Of a DNA stretch of 20,715 nucleotides, positions 10,023 to 16,879 are shown one piece after another. This stretch comes from Archangium sp. (GTDB lineage: Bacteria; Myxococcota; Myxococcia; Myxococcales; Myxococcaceae), in the NCBI GenBank assembly GCA_016793585.1, contig JAEUJR010001055.1, positions 1-20,715 on the forward strand, written 5' to 3'. The notes beneath the pieces were generated by a model. It ran no database searches. It had not been told where the DNA came from and was given only the letters and a program-made list of their open reading frames with translations. Every line of letters starts with the position of its first letter. The first letter of the stretch is position 1. The position numbers and the translations under genes are program-made.

Positions 10023-11005
10023 TGAGCGAGCTGCTGGTCCACAATCTGCTGTCGCCGATGGTGCTCGCCTTCGTCCTGGGCGCCATCGCGGTGCTCGTGA
10101 AGAGCGACCTGCGCATTCCCGACGGCATGTACCAGGGCCTGTCGATCTACCTGCTGTTCGCCATTGGGCTTCGGGGTGGAGGCGAGCTCGCCGAGACGCC
10201 GCTCGCGGCGCTCTGGAGGCCGGCGCTCATCACCGTCACGCTGGGCTTCGCGACGCCGCTCTGGGTGTTCGCGATTCTCAAGTACGTGGGGCGCTTCAAG
10301 GGCGTCGACGCGGCGGCGCTCGCAGCGCACTACGGATCGGTCTCGGCGGTGACCTTCACGACGGCGCTGCTGTTTCTCGAAGGAGCGGGCGCGAAAGCCG
10401 AGGGGTTCATGCCGGCGCTGGTGGCGTTGCTCGAGCTGCCGGCGATTCTGGTCGCGTTGTTGCTCGGGCGGCGGGCGCAGACGCACGTGGCGAGCACTGC
10501 GGTCAGCCTGAAGGAGATCCTCCGCGAGGTGGTGGTCGGCAAAGCGTCGCTGCTGCTGCTGGGTGGCGTAGCCATCGGCTGGGCGTCTGGGAAGCACGGG
10601 GTCGAGCAGGTGGCGCCGTTGTTCCTCACGCCGTTCAAGGGCGTGCTGGTGCTGTTCCTGCTCGAGATGGGCATGGTGGCGGCGCGGCGCTTTCCCGACT
10701 TCCGGCAAGCCGGCTGGTTCTTAATCGCGTTCGCGGTGGTGATGCCGATCATCCACGGTGCGCTGGGCGTGGTGCTGGGTCAGGTCGCGGGCCTGTCGAT
10801 TGGAGGAGCGACGGTGCTGGGCACGATGGCAGCGAGCGCGTCGTACATCGCGGCGCCGATCGCGGTGCGCAGCGCGCTGCCCGAAGCGAACCCGGGGTAC
10901 TACGTGACGGCGTCGCTGGCGGTCACGTTCCCCTTCAACCTGGCGCTGGGGTTGCCGCTGTACTTTGCGATCGCGAAGGTCGCGTTCGGAGGAGGCTCGC
11001 CGTGA
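10022..11005 (+). CDS. sbtA: SbtA-family sodium-dependent bicarbonate transporter
   Basis: This 327-residue inner-membrane protein belongs to the SbtA family (Pfam Sbt_1, formerly DUF897), whose cyanobacterial members import bicarbonate with Na+. The sequence is hydrophobic throughout, with about ten membrane spans. Typical features are the N-terminal LLSPMVLAFVLGAIAVLVKS, followed by DLRIPDGMYQGLSIYLLF and the Gly-rich IGLRGGGEL, and a C-terminal half with ATVLGTMAASASYIAAP. I chose GTG 10022 because it overlaps the upstream stop and gives the family's usual N-terminus; the open frame back to 9914 lies inside the preceding gene. The stop overlaps the start of the PII-like gene (GTGA), the classic sbtA-sbtB arrangement. 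The family assignment is strong; bicarbonate as the actual substrate is inferred. Confidence 0.9.
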   Translation: MSELLVHNLLSPMVLAFVLGAIAVLVKSDLRIPDGMYQGLSIYLLFAIGLRGGGELAETPLAALWRPALITVTLGFATPLWVFAILKYVGRFKGVDAAALAAHYGSVSAVTFTTALLFLEGAGAKAEGFMPALVALLELPAILVALLLGRRAQTHVASTAVSLKEILREVVVGKASLLLLGGVAIGWASGKHGVEQVAPLFLTPFKGVLVLFLLEMGMVAARRFPDFRQAGWFLIAFAVVMPIIHGALGVVLGQVAGLSIGGATVLGTMAASASYIAAPIAVRSALPEANPGYYVTASLAVTFPFNLALGLPLYFAIAKVAFGGGSP

Positions 11006-11331
11006 TCAAGACCGTGAAGGTGAAGCTGCTGACGGTGATCGCCGAGGCGGTGCTGCGCGATCGACTGGTCGCCGAGCTGCGAACGGCTGGCGCGTCTGGC
11101 TACACGGTGGCCGAGGTGCACGGGTCGGGGTTCGGAACGGTGCGGGCGAGCGAGTGGTCGGGCCCGAGCGTGCGCATCGAGACGGTCGTGACGACCGAGA
11201 TCGCCGAGCTGCTCCTCGCCACCTTGACCGAGCGCTACTTTCCCAGCTGGTCGGTCGTCGCCTACCTCCAGGAGGTCGAGGTGGTGCGGCCGGAGCGCTA
11301 CGGGCCGTCACCCTCAGCGCCCCGCCGGTAG
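11002..11331 (+). CDS. sbtB: SbtB-like PII-family regulator of the bicarbonate transporter
   Basis: This is a small cytoplasmic PII-like protein of 109 residues. In cyanobacteria SbtB trimers bind adenine nucleotides (cAMP, AMP, ADP, ATP) and dock on SbtA to block transport. The beta-alpha-beta pattern and the conserved AEAVLRDRLVAELRTAG and GYTVAEVHGSG are visible, followed by a flexible T-loop-like stretch rich in Gly and Ser (about residues 36-53) and ERYFPSWSVVAYLQEVEVVR near the end. The C-terminal CGPxGC redox loop of some cyanobacterial SbtB proteins is absent; the tail is RYGPSPSAPRR. The GTG start at 11002 overlaps the sbtA stop, so the two are coupled. Gene pairing with sbtA makes the assignment firm despite low sequence conservation. 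Confidence 0.87.
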   Translation: MIKTVKVKLLTVIAEAVLRDRLVAELRTAGASGYTVAEVHGSGFGTVRASEWSGPSVRIETVVTTEIAELLLATLTERYFPSWSVVAYLQEVEVVRPERYGPSPSAPRR

Positions 11332-11350
11332 CCGTCAGGAACAGCTTCGA

Positions 11351-11363
11351 ACACGAGTCGTGT
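11351..11363. promoter_or_regulatory. 13-bp palindrome upstream of the tRNA promoter
   Basis: ACACGA-G-TCGTGT is a perfect inverted repeat around one central base. It lies 19 bases after the sbtB stop and 9 bases before the -35 element of the tRNA promoter. It could be an operator or the base of a weak hairpin closing the sbtAB transcript. There is no U-tract, so a terminator is unlikely. Confidence 0.35.
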
Positions 11364-11372
11364 GGATCGCGG

Positions 11373-11401
11373 TTGACACTGAATGGGACGAAACGTAGAA
11401 G
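11373..11401 (+). promoter_or_regulatory. Sigma-70-type promoter for the tRNA pair
   Basis: A perfect -35 TTGACA (11373-11378) is followed after exactly 17 bases by TAGAAG (11396-11401), a 4/6 match to the -10 consensus. Transcription would begin near 11408, about 17 bases before tRNA-Val. No other clear promoter lies in the 93-bp gap between sbtB and the tRNA. Confidence 0.7.
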
Positions 11402-11424
11402 CCCGGCGCTCTCAACGCAGCACT

Positions 11425-11496
11425 GGGCGGATAGCTCAGGGGTAGAGCGTCGCCCTTACAAGGCGAGGGTCGCAGGTTCGAAGCCTGCTCCGCCTA
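11425..11496 (+). tRNA. tRNA-Val (anticodon UAC)
   Basis: The 72 bases fold as a complete cloverleaf: acceptor GGGCGGA with TCCGCCT, D-stem GCTC/GAGC, anticodon stem TCGCC/GGCGA around the loop CTTACAA, and T-stem GCAGG/CCTGC around TTCGAAG, with discriminator A. The anticodon TAC reads valine codons. The first acceptor pair is a G-U wobble. CCA is not encoded. It lies 33 bases before tRNA-Asp and is probably co-transcribed with it. Confidence 0.96.
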
Positions 11497-11529
11497 AGCC
11501 GTCGTAGGACAAGTGAATAGTGCCCTCAT

Positions 11530-11603
11530 GGGGAGTTAGTTCAGCTGGTTAGAACGTCGGCCTGTCACGCCGAAGGTCAGGGGTTCAAGTCCCCTACTCC
11601 TCG
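11530..11603 (+). tRNA. tRNA-Asp (anticodon GUC)
   Basis: The 74 bases form a full cloverleaf: acceptor GGGGAGT with ACTCCTC, D-stem GTTC/GAAC, anticodon stem TCGGC/GCCGA around CTGTCAC, and T-stem AGGGG/CCCCT around TTCAAGT, with discriminator G as expected for aspartate. The second acceptor pair is a G-U wobble. CCA is not encoded. A terminator begins 11 bases downstream. Confidence 0.97.
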
Positions 11604-11613
11604 CAGAAGTGAG

Positions 11614-11652
11614 CCCCCGGATTCCGAAAGGTGTCCGGGGGTTCTTCTTTTC
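11614..11652 (+). terminator. Rho-independent terminator after the tRNA pair
   Basis: CCCCCGGA (11614-11621) pairs with TCCGGGGG (11634-11641) across a 12-base loop, and is followed by TTCTTCTTTTC. The stem is strong and the tract is U-rich for rightward transcription. The leftward side lacks a U-tract, so this mainly ends the tRNA transcript. It separates the tRNAs from the convergent PEGA gene. Confidence 0.88.
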
Positions 11653-11660
11653 GGGCTCAC

Positions 11661-12131
11661 TCACGGCTTCTTCTGCGCCGCCGCTTCGCGGTCGAGGTCG
11701 TCGTCGACGAACTCGGTCGGCTCGGGTGGCCGGAGCGGGCCCTTCGTGTGCCGCGGGGCATCATCCTCCTCGTCGAGATCGATCTCGATCACGCCAGCAT
11801 CGACCTGCATCACCTTGCGCGTCTTCTTCCGAACGAGCGCCACCTCGACCTTCACGTCGCGGCCGCCTTCGAAGGTGCCGCTCCAGTTCCGATAGCCGGG
11901 CAGCGACAGCGCGATCGTCACCACGCCAAACCACTGGTTGTCCGAGAAGTACGGCGTGCGCCCAACCTCGGTGCCGGCGATCGTGACGGTGGCGCCCGAC
12001 GGAACGGTCGTGACGCGCAGCACGCCCTGCTCCGGCAACGTGGCACTCGACGGCTGCCGCCACCACCAGATGCCGCCTCCGGCGAGCATCACCACCACCA
12101 ACCCGATCACCCCCGCGATGCGCTGCTGCAT
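11661..12131 (-). CDS. PEGA-domain protein with one N-terminal membrane segment
   Basis: This 156-residue protein has a single membrane anchor (about residues 6-24, ending in GIWWWR). A PEGA domain follows at about 36-100, recognisable from LRVTTVPSGATVTIAGTEVG, then RTPYF and LPGYRNW. PEGA domains are beta-rich modules found in surface and sensor proteins, often next to kinases. The C-terminal third is charged and apparently disordered, with an acidic stretch IEIDLDEEDDAP and a basic end. It should sit in the inner membrane with the PEGA domain outside. It starts 38 bases after the stop of the TonB-dependent receptor gene, so it may be the last gene of that transcript. A short inverted repeat, GCCTC/GAGGC at 12144-12159, lies in the gap. 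Its role in the operon is unknown. Confidence 0.75.
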   Translation of the reverse strand: MQQRIAGVIGLVVVMLAGGGIWWWRQPSSATLPEQGVLRVTTVPSGATVTIAGTEVGRTPYFSDNQWFGVVTIALSLPGYRNWSGTFEGGRDVKVEVALVRKKTRKVMQVDAGVIEIDLDEEDDAPRHTKGPLRPPEPTEFVDDDLDREAAAQKKP

Positions 12132-12169
12132 TCGGGCGAGTTTGCCTCAGGAACGAGGCCCCCGCCTGC

Positions 12170-14437
12170 TCACGGCCACTGCGCACGAACACCGCCCTGA
12201 ACGGCGATGGGCGCGATGGGGCGAGCTCCGAACGGGCGACGCGCCGCGATCACCTGCTGGTTCGTCAGGTTCGTTCCCGTCACGTAGAACTGAAACGCGC
12301 CGAGCCGGTAGCTGGCGGTCGCATCCACCAGCGCGCGGGCTGGCACCACGGGCTGCCTCGTTCCATCACCGGCCTCTTCGAGGAAGCCGCTGCTCGCCTC
12401 CACACCCACCGAGAGCGAGAGCGCCTCACGGTTCATGATCAGCCGCGCCGAGCCCTGGTGCGAAGGCACGTAGGGAATGAAGTCACCCGCACGAACGGTG
12501 CCCCAGATCGGGTTCGCCGAGGTGAAGTCGGTGAGGAAGTGCGCCGACGTGAACGTGTACGTGAGCTGGGGAACGAGCTCGAGGCCCGCCGGCAACGAGA
12601 ACGACATCGACGCCAACGCCTCGACGCCGATGATGCGCCCCGCTCCGCCGTTGAACTGGCGGTTGAGCGAGTCATCGACGCAGCCCGAGCTGCCGGTGCA
12701 CTCGCCGGTGAGGTTCGTGTACTCGCTCCAGAAGCCGACGACCTCGAAGCGACGCTTGCGGCTCGGAGCACGAACGCCAAGCTCGAAGTGGGTCGCGCGC
12801 TCGGGCATCACGTCGGCCTGCTGGCCTGGCGTGACGGGGCTGAAGCCCTGGTGCACGCCGCCGAACACGTTGATGCCGAGCGGGAGCGCCACCACGCCAC
12901 CGACGCCCACGAGCGGAACGACCTGCAGCCCCCGGCTCGACACCTTCGTCAGGTCGTCGGAGTACGCCATGTCGATCAGCTCGAGGCGCGCGCCCGGCGA
13001 GAGCAGGAACCGGCCCCACGTCATCGTGTCGTGCAGCTGCAGCGCGCCCGCCCGGGAGACGCCGCGGTTGAGCGCCTCCTGCGTCATCGGCGCCTCGTCA
13101 CGCACGAGCGCCCCGTTCGTCATCGCGTAGCTCTGGCCGGTGTGATCGCGGCGAATCTCGTCGTGGTGAAACCGCGCGCCCGCTTCGACTTCGTGAGCGA
13201 TCGGCCCGGTGGAGAACGTCGACCGGGCGCTGAGCTGCACACCTTCACTGATGAAGGTGCGTGAGTTTCGCTGCACGACCAGCGCTTCGTCGGGGCTGCT
13301 CGAGTCCTGGGCGCCGCGCAGCACCTGCAGGAATTGACCGTCGAGGCCGCCCCGCACGGGCTGCACGAGCAGCGTGTAGAGGTCGGGGCCACGCCGGAAG
13401 TGGTCGAGGCGGTTCCACGCGCGATCGAACCCGTGCCGGTACGCATCGGCCGTCAGCGTGAGCCACGGAGCGGGCTGTGCCGACCAGCGCGCGCTCACCG
13501 ACAGGCGGTTGGCCTGCATGCGATCGAGCGCCGAAGCCGAGTAGCGCCGCAGCGGCGTGGCCTCGAAGTCCGCGCCCGTCAGCCCCAGGTACGTCTCACG
13601 GCTGTCTTCGATCGACAGCGTCGACTTGACGATCAGCTGCTGCTTCCACGCGTCACCCGGCGAGACGCGGCCCTTGATCATGAACTCGCTGCGCTCGAAG
13701 CCCGCGTTGCCGCCGCCGTCGATGCGCTTGAAGCCGTCATCACGCAGGAACACGCCCTCGGCGAGCACGCCCCACTTCTCAGAACCCGCCGCCGCGACGC
13801 CGTGCACCCGTGCCTGAAACCGGCTGCCGCCTGCGACGTCGAGCTTGAAGAGGTTGTACGTGGGCACCTCGCGCGTGCGCAGGTTGATCGCGCCACCGAT
13901 CGTCTGCGGGCCGTACTGAATGGCCGCGGGCCCTTTGTAGACCTCGAGGCCCACCATGCGCGTGACGAGGGGGAAGTAGTAGGCGGCCGGCGCCGAGTAC
14001 GGAGCAGGCGTCAGCAGCACGCCGTCTTCCATCAAGGTCACCTTTGCGCTGCGATCGGGGTTCGCGCCACGCAGGCCGATGTTGGGCCGCAGACCGAGCC
14101 CGTCTTCTTCGCGAAAGTAGACGCCTGGCACCTCGGCCAGCACGCGGTGCACGTCGTTGAGCTCGCGCCGCTCGAGATCTTCTTCGGTCAGCGCAATCGC
14201 GCTCCCGGCCACACGCCGAATGTCAGGCCCGCGTTGCCCCACGACCTTCGTCGAGAACTTCGCGCCGGCGTCTGGAGCGCCCGCATCGACGGGCTCGTCT
14301 TCGAACGACCAGAGGCCACCGTCGGTGTCGTCGAGCTGCGCGACGAGCAGCCGCCTGGGAGCCGCCGGGGGCTCCGACAACGCCGGCACGACCGGCCCGG
14401 CGACCACGACGAGGCTGAAGAGAACCCCCGAGACCAT
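12170..14437 (-). CDS. TonB-dependent outer-membrane receptor, FecA-like
   Basis: This protein of about 755 residues should form a gated outer-membrane barrel importing a ligand with TonB energy. A signal peptide covers roughly the first 22 residues. The plug domain (about 75-200) contains VLAEVPGVYFREEDG, IGLRGANPDRSAKVTLMEDG and VYKGPAAIQYGPQTIGGAIN; the last is the FecA-type pattern of ferric-citrate and related receptors. The remainder is a 22-strand-type barrel ending in GVRAQWP, without the usual terminal Phe. No TonB box is obvious. A Cys pair (CTGSSGC) sits in a probable surface loop. The upstream HTTM gene's TGA is followed immediately by GTG (14440) and ATG (14437); I prefer ATG. 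The neighbouring imelysin-like gene supports a metal-related ligand, but the ligand cannot be read from sequence. Confidence 0.92.
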   Translation of the reverse strand: MVSGVLFSLVVVAGPVVPALSEPPAAPRRLLVAQLDDTDGGLWSFEDEPVDAGAPDAGAKFSTKVVGQRGPDIRRVAGSAIALTEEDLERRELNDVHRVLAEVPGVYFREEDGLGLRPNIGLRGANPDRSAKVTLMEDGVLLTPAPYSAPAAYYFPLVTRMVGLEVYKGPAAIQYGPQTIGGAINLRTREVPTYNLFKLDVAGGSRFQARVHGVAAAGSEKWGVLAEGVFLRDDGFKRIDGGGNAGFERSEFMIKGRVSPGDAWKQQLIVKSTLSIEDSRETYLGLTGADFEATPLRRYSASALDRMQANRLSVSARWSAQPAPWLTLTADAYRHGFDRAWNRLDHFRRGPDLYTLLVQPVRGGLDGQFLQVLRGAQDSSSPDEALVVQRNSRTFISEGVQLSARSTFSTGPIAHEVEAGARFHHDEIRRDHTGQSYAMTNGALVRDEAPMTQEALNRGVSRAGALQLHDTMTWGRFLLSPGARLELIDMAYSDDLTKVSSRGLQVVPLVGVGGVVALPLGINVFGGVHQGFSPVTPGQQADVMPERATHFELGVRAPSRKRRFEVVGFWSEYTNLTGECTGSSGCVDDSLNRQFNGGAGRIIGVEALASMSFSLPAGLELVPQLTYTFTSAHFLTDFTSANPIWGTVRAGDFIPYVPSHQGSARLIMNREALSLSVGVEASSGFLEEAGDGTRQPVVPARALVDATASYRLGAFQFYVTGTNLTNQQVIAARRPFGARPIAPIAVQGGVRAQWP

Positions 14438-14440
14438 CAC

Positions 14441-15745
14441 TCACCACCCAGCGAGGCGAACGGGCTGTGACGAGCGCGGCGATGGCAACAACGCCGGCCG
14501 CAGATCCCAGCCCTCGAGCGTCATCACGTCGACGTCGGGTTTGAAGAGCCGTGCGGGGGGCCGGCCGTTGAGAGACACGAGCGCGTCGACGAACACTTCG
14601 ACTGGCTTTCCGAGCTTCTGCTCCATCTGGTGCCCGATGTGCCGGCCCAGCGAGACGATGAGATCGGGCTGGCCGCTCATCTCGTTCGACTGCCGCGGCG
14701 TCACCACGTCCATCGGGTCGACCTGCCACTCGCGCGCCTCGCCCCGAACCCGCACGCGGTAGCTGATGGAGCCATTCTTCTCGCGCAGCATCACCTTCCA
14801 CGACCACCGCATGCCCTGCTCGTCCCAGAGCACGTCGTCACCGATGAGGTGGGAACGCAGCGGGAACAGTGCCTGGAACGCGACGTAGCCGCACAGCATC
14901 GCGACGAGCGCGTTCGGCAGCGGCTTCCACGACGCACTCCGGCGCAGCACGAGCCCGAACCGCGCGGGCCACGACGGCTCGAAGAACACCGTCGCCGCGA
15001 GCGTCATGAGGAACGGGAAGATGCCGATGTCGAAGAGCGCGTGGGTGGTGCCGTGAAAGACGAGCAGCACCGCGAAGGCGAACGGGCGCGTGCGGCGATG
15101 GAGCAGCCAGAAGGGAATCGTGCAGTCGTAGAGGCACGCCGCCCACGCAGCGACGAGCGGCGCGAACGGCAGCGCGAGCAACGGGCCGAGCACTGGCAGC
15201 CCACGATTCGCGGCGAACCACGTCTCGAGCGGCCACGCGTGCAGCAGCCAGTCGGTGTTCACCTTCGCGAGCCCGGCGTGCACGTAGACGACGCCGACCT
15301 GAAAGCGCACCAGCCACAACGCCCATCGGGGAATCGTCGCGCCGTCGAGCGGCAGCAGCGTGAGCAACGCGCCCAGCAGGAACGCGAGGTAGTCGTGGTT
15401 CAGGTAGTTGGTGACGTCGAACAGCTTGAGCCACCCGAAGCAGAGCAGGAACACGAGGCCGCCCAGCCGACGGAGCACGCCGCGCGAGAAGCCCAACACC
15501 AACGCGCCAAGCGCTCCCACCGCGAGCGCGACCGGCACCAGGGCACGGGGAATCGGCGGGAGGAACGAGAACGCCTCGTACGAGAAGCGGAAGTCAGGCT
15601 CGAGGAAGAGCGGCGCCGTCCACCCCGTGAGGTGGAGCCGAACCAACGCTCCGGCCAGCAACACGCCGAGGGCGGCGCGAAAGACACGCAGTGATCGCCC
15701 GTCGACGAGCTCGTTCAGTCGGCTGACGATCTCGGCGAGGTGCAT
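14441..15745 (-). CDS. HTTM-domain membrane protein, vitamin K-dependent gamma-carboxylase-like
   Basis: This 434-residue integral membrane protein belongs to the HTTM family, the bacterial relatives of vitamin K-dependent gamma-glutamyl carboxylase. Several membrane spans fill residues 20-305, followed by a soluble beta-rich tail. NYLNHDYL (113-120) and VYVHAGLAKVNTDW (153-166) align by eye with the animal carboxylase segments holding the essential His160 and Lys218; here these would be His117 and Lys161. FPLRSHLIGDDVLWDEQG and the following WSWKVMLREK match the family's conserved region after the membrane domain. Start ATG 15745 is 3 bases after the upstream stop, and the stop abuts the receptor gene, so it is within a tight operon. 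The reaction is not established for bacterial members, so carboxylase activity is an inference. Confidence 0.85.
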   Translation of the reverse strand: MHLAEIVSRLNELVDGRSLRVFRAALGVLLAGALVRLHLTGWTAPLFLEPDFRFSYEAFSFLPPIPRALVPVALAVGALGALVLGFSRGVLRRLGGLVFLLCFGWLKLFDVTNYLNHDYLAFLLGALLTLLPLDGATIPRWALWLVRFQVGVVYVHAGLAKVNTDWLLHAWPLETWFAANRGLPVLGPLLALPFAPLVAAWAACLYDCTIPFWLLHRRTRPFAFAVLLVFHGTTHALFDIGIFPFLMTLAATVFFEPSWPARFGLVLRRSASWKPLPNALVAMLCGYVAFQALFPLRSHLIGDDVLWDEQGMRWSWKVMLREKNGSISYRVRVRGEAREWQVDPMDVVTPRQSNEMSGQPDLIVSLGRHIGHQMEQKLGKPVEVFVDALVSLNGRPPARLFKPDVDVMTLEGWDLRPALLPSPRSSQPVRLAGW

Positions 15746-15748
15746 GGC

Positions 15749-16858
15749 TCAGTAGTTGGTCTTGAAGCGGGTCATCTCGTCGGCGGTGAAGCCGTACGCC
15801 TGCTGAATGCGCGTGTTCGCCATCAACAACCCGTCGACGTCGGCTGGCGTATCGGTGACGAGGCGAAAGAGCGTCGACCCCGAGAGCGAGGGCGTGCGCA
15901 TGGCGGTGAGAACCTGCTCGAGCTGTGCGTCGGTGATCTTCCGGTTCGACTGCGGCACCGCCTTGAGCCCGATGAAGAAGGCAACCGCTTCACCGAGGTC
16001 GTGCAGCGCCGAGGCCTTCTTCGTGGTGTCGGCCGCCGGGTCTTGCAGCTTCGTCGCCGCAGCGTTCACGTAGAAGACGACGGTCGAGGCGAGCGCACGC
16101 TCCCACTCGAGCCTCACGGTCTCGAGCGCCGCGGCGCGCTCTGCAGAACACGCCGCCGAGCTCGACGTCGCCGCGAGCCGCGCCCGCACGAACGCGTCAC
16201 GAATCACGACGTAGCTGCCCGGGCCACCCGCCGGCGTTCGGCGCTTGGCGTACTTCGCGGCCATCTCGTCTTTACCCATCGCGGCCGTGTCGTTCTGCTG
16301 GAAGGTGGGGTTCGCGCCGAAGAGCGCGACGAGCTGATCGATCGACTCGGGCGTCGTCGCCGTGGGAACGCGCTTCGCCGCCTCGGCGTAGAACACCGCG
16401 CCGTAGAAGCCCTTGTCGACGACCTCGCGCAGGTCGACGCCCTTCTCGGACAGCACGTACGAGGTGGTGCCCACACCATAGATGCCACCGGTGCCCGTCG
16501 CAGGGTTCACCGGCGTGAACGTCTTGCCCTGCGCGGCGATGAAGGCCGTCAGCGCCTCGTCGAGCGTCGTCTGGAAGCCGGGCGTCATGTACGTCGAGAG
16601 CGACGGCGTACCGGCGGTGAACAGCGTGTTCAGCTCGGCGCGCGTGACGGTGAAGCCGGCGTCGAGCGCGGCGTTGCGAAGCGGAGCGCTGAAGGCGTTG
16701 AGCCGGCCCAGCATCGCGACCTCGTTGGCAGCAGCCGTCGCGAAGGTGGTGTCGGGGTACGTGCCAGTGAGCGTGACTTCGCAGCCCGCGTCGGCGCCGC
16801 TGGGCATGCCGCCGCAGGCGACGAGGGCGAGGGTGAGTGCAGTGACGATGATTCGCAT
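15749..16858 (-). CDS. DUF4856-like lipoprotein
   Basis: This 369-residue protein has a lipoprotein signal, MRIIVTALTLALVAC, with the modified Cys at position 15. The mature part is largely helical. Features resembling DUF4856 are NEVAMLGRLNAF near the start, DKGFYGAVFYAEAAK in the middle, and ALHDLGEAVAFFIGLKAVPQ near the C-terminus, where the helical pattern recalls imelysin-type helical-bundle proteins. The function of the family is unknown. The start ATG lies 21 bases after the imelysin gene's stop and the gene ends 3 bases before the HTTM gene, so it is co-transcribed with both. From memory, DUF4856, imelysin and HTTM genes recur together in other bacteria; I cannot verify this here. It is probably anchored to a membrane facing the periplasm or the surface. 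Confidence 0.7.
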   Translation of the reverse strand: MRIIVTALTLALVACGGMPSGADAGCEVTLTGTYPDTTFATAAANEVAMLGRLNAFSAPLRNAALDAGFTVTRAELNTLFTAGTPSLSTYMTPGFQTTLDEALTAFIAAQGKTFTPVNPATGTGGIYGVGTTSYVLSEKGVDLREVVDKGFYGAVFYAEAAKRVPTATTPESIDQLVALFGANPTFQQNDTAAMGKDEMAAKYAKRRTPAGGPGSYVVIRDAFVRARLAATSSSAACSAERAAALETVRLEWERALASTVVFYVNAAATKLQDPAADTTKKASALHDLGEAVAFFIGLKAVPQSNRKITDAQLEQVLTAMRTPSLSGSTLFRLVTDTPADVDGLLMANTRIQQAYGFTADEMTRFKTNY

Positions 16859-16879
16859 GATGGTTGGGTCCAGGGTGGT

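Noticed and set aside
11425..11603. tRNA genes as an integration site for a mobile element
   Set aside because: No integrase, no direct repeat of a tRNA 3' end and no change of base composition beside the tRNAs.
13334..14470. Plus-strand open frame of 378 codons opposite the TonB-dependent receptor
   Set aside because: Low-complexity Arg/Ala/Val antisense frame, no signal or domain.
14630..15694. Plus-strand open frame of 354 codons opposite the HTTM gene
   Set aside because: Very Arg/Glu/Gln-rich mirror of a membrane protein; a known artefact of hydrophobic genes in GC-rich DNA.
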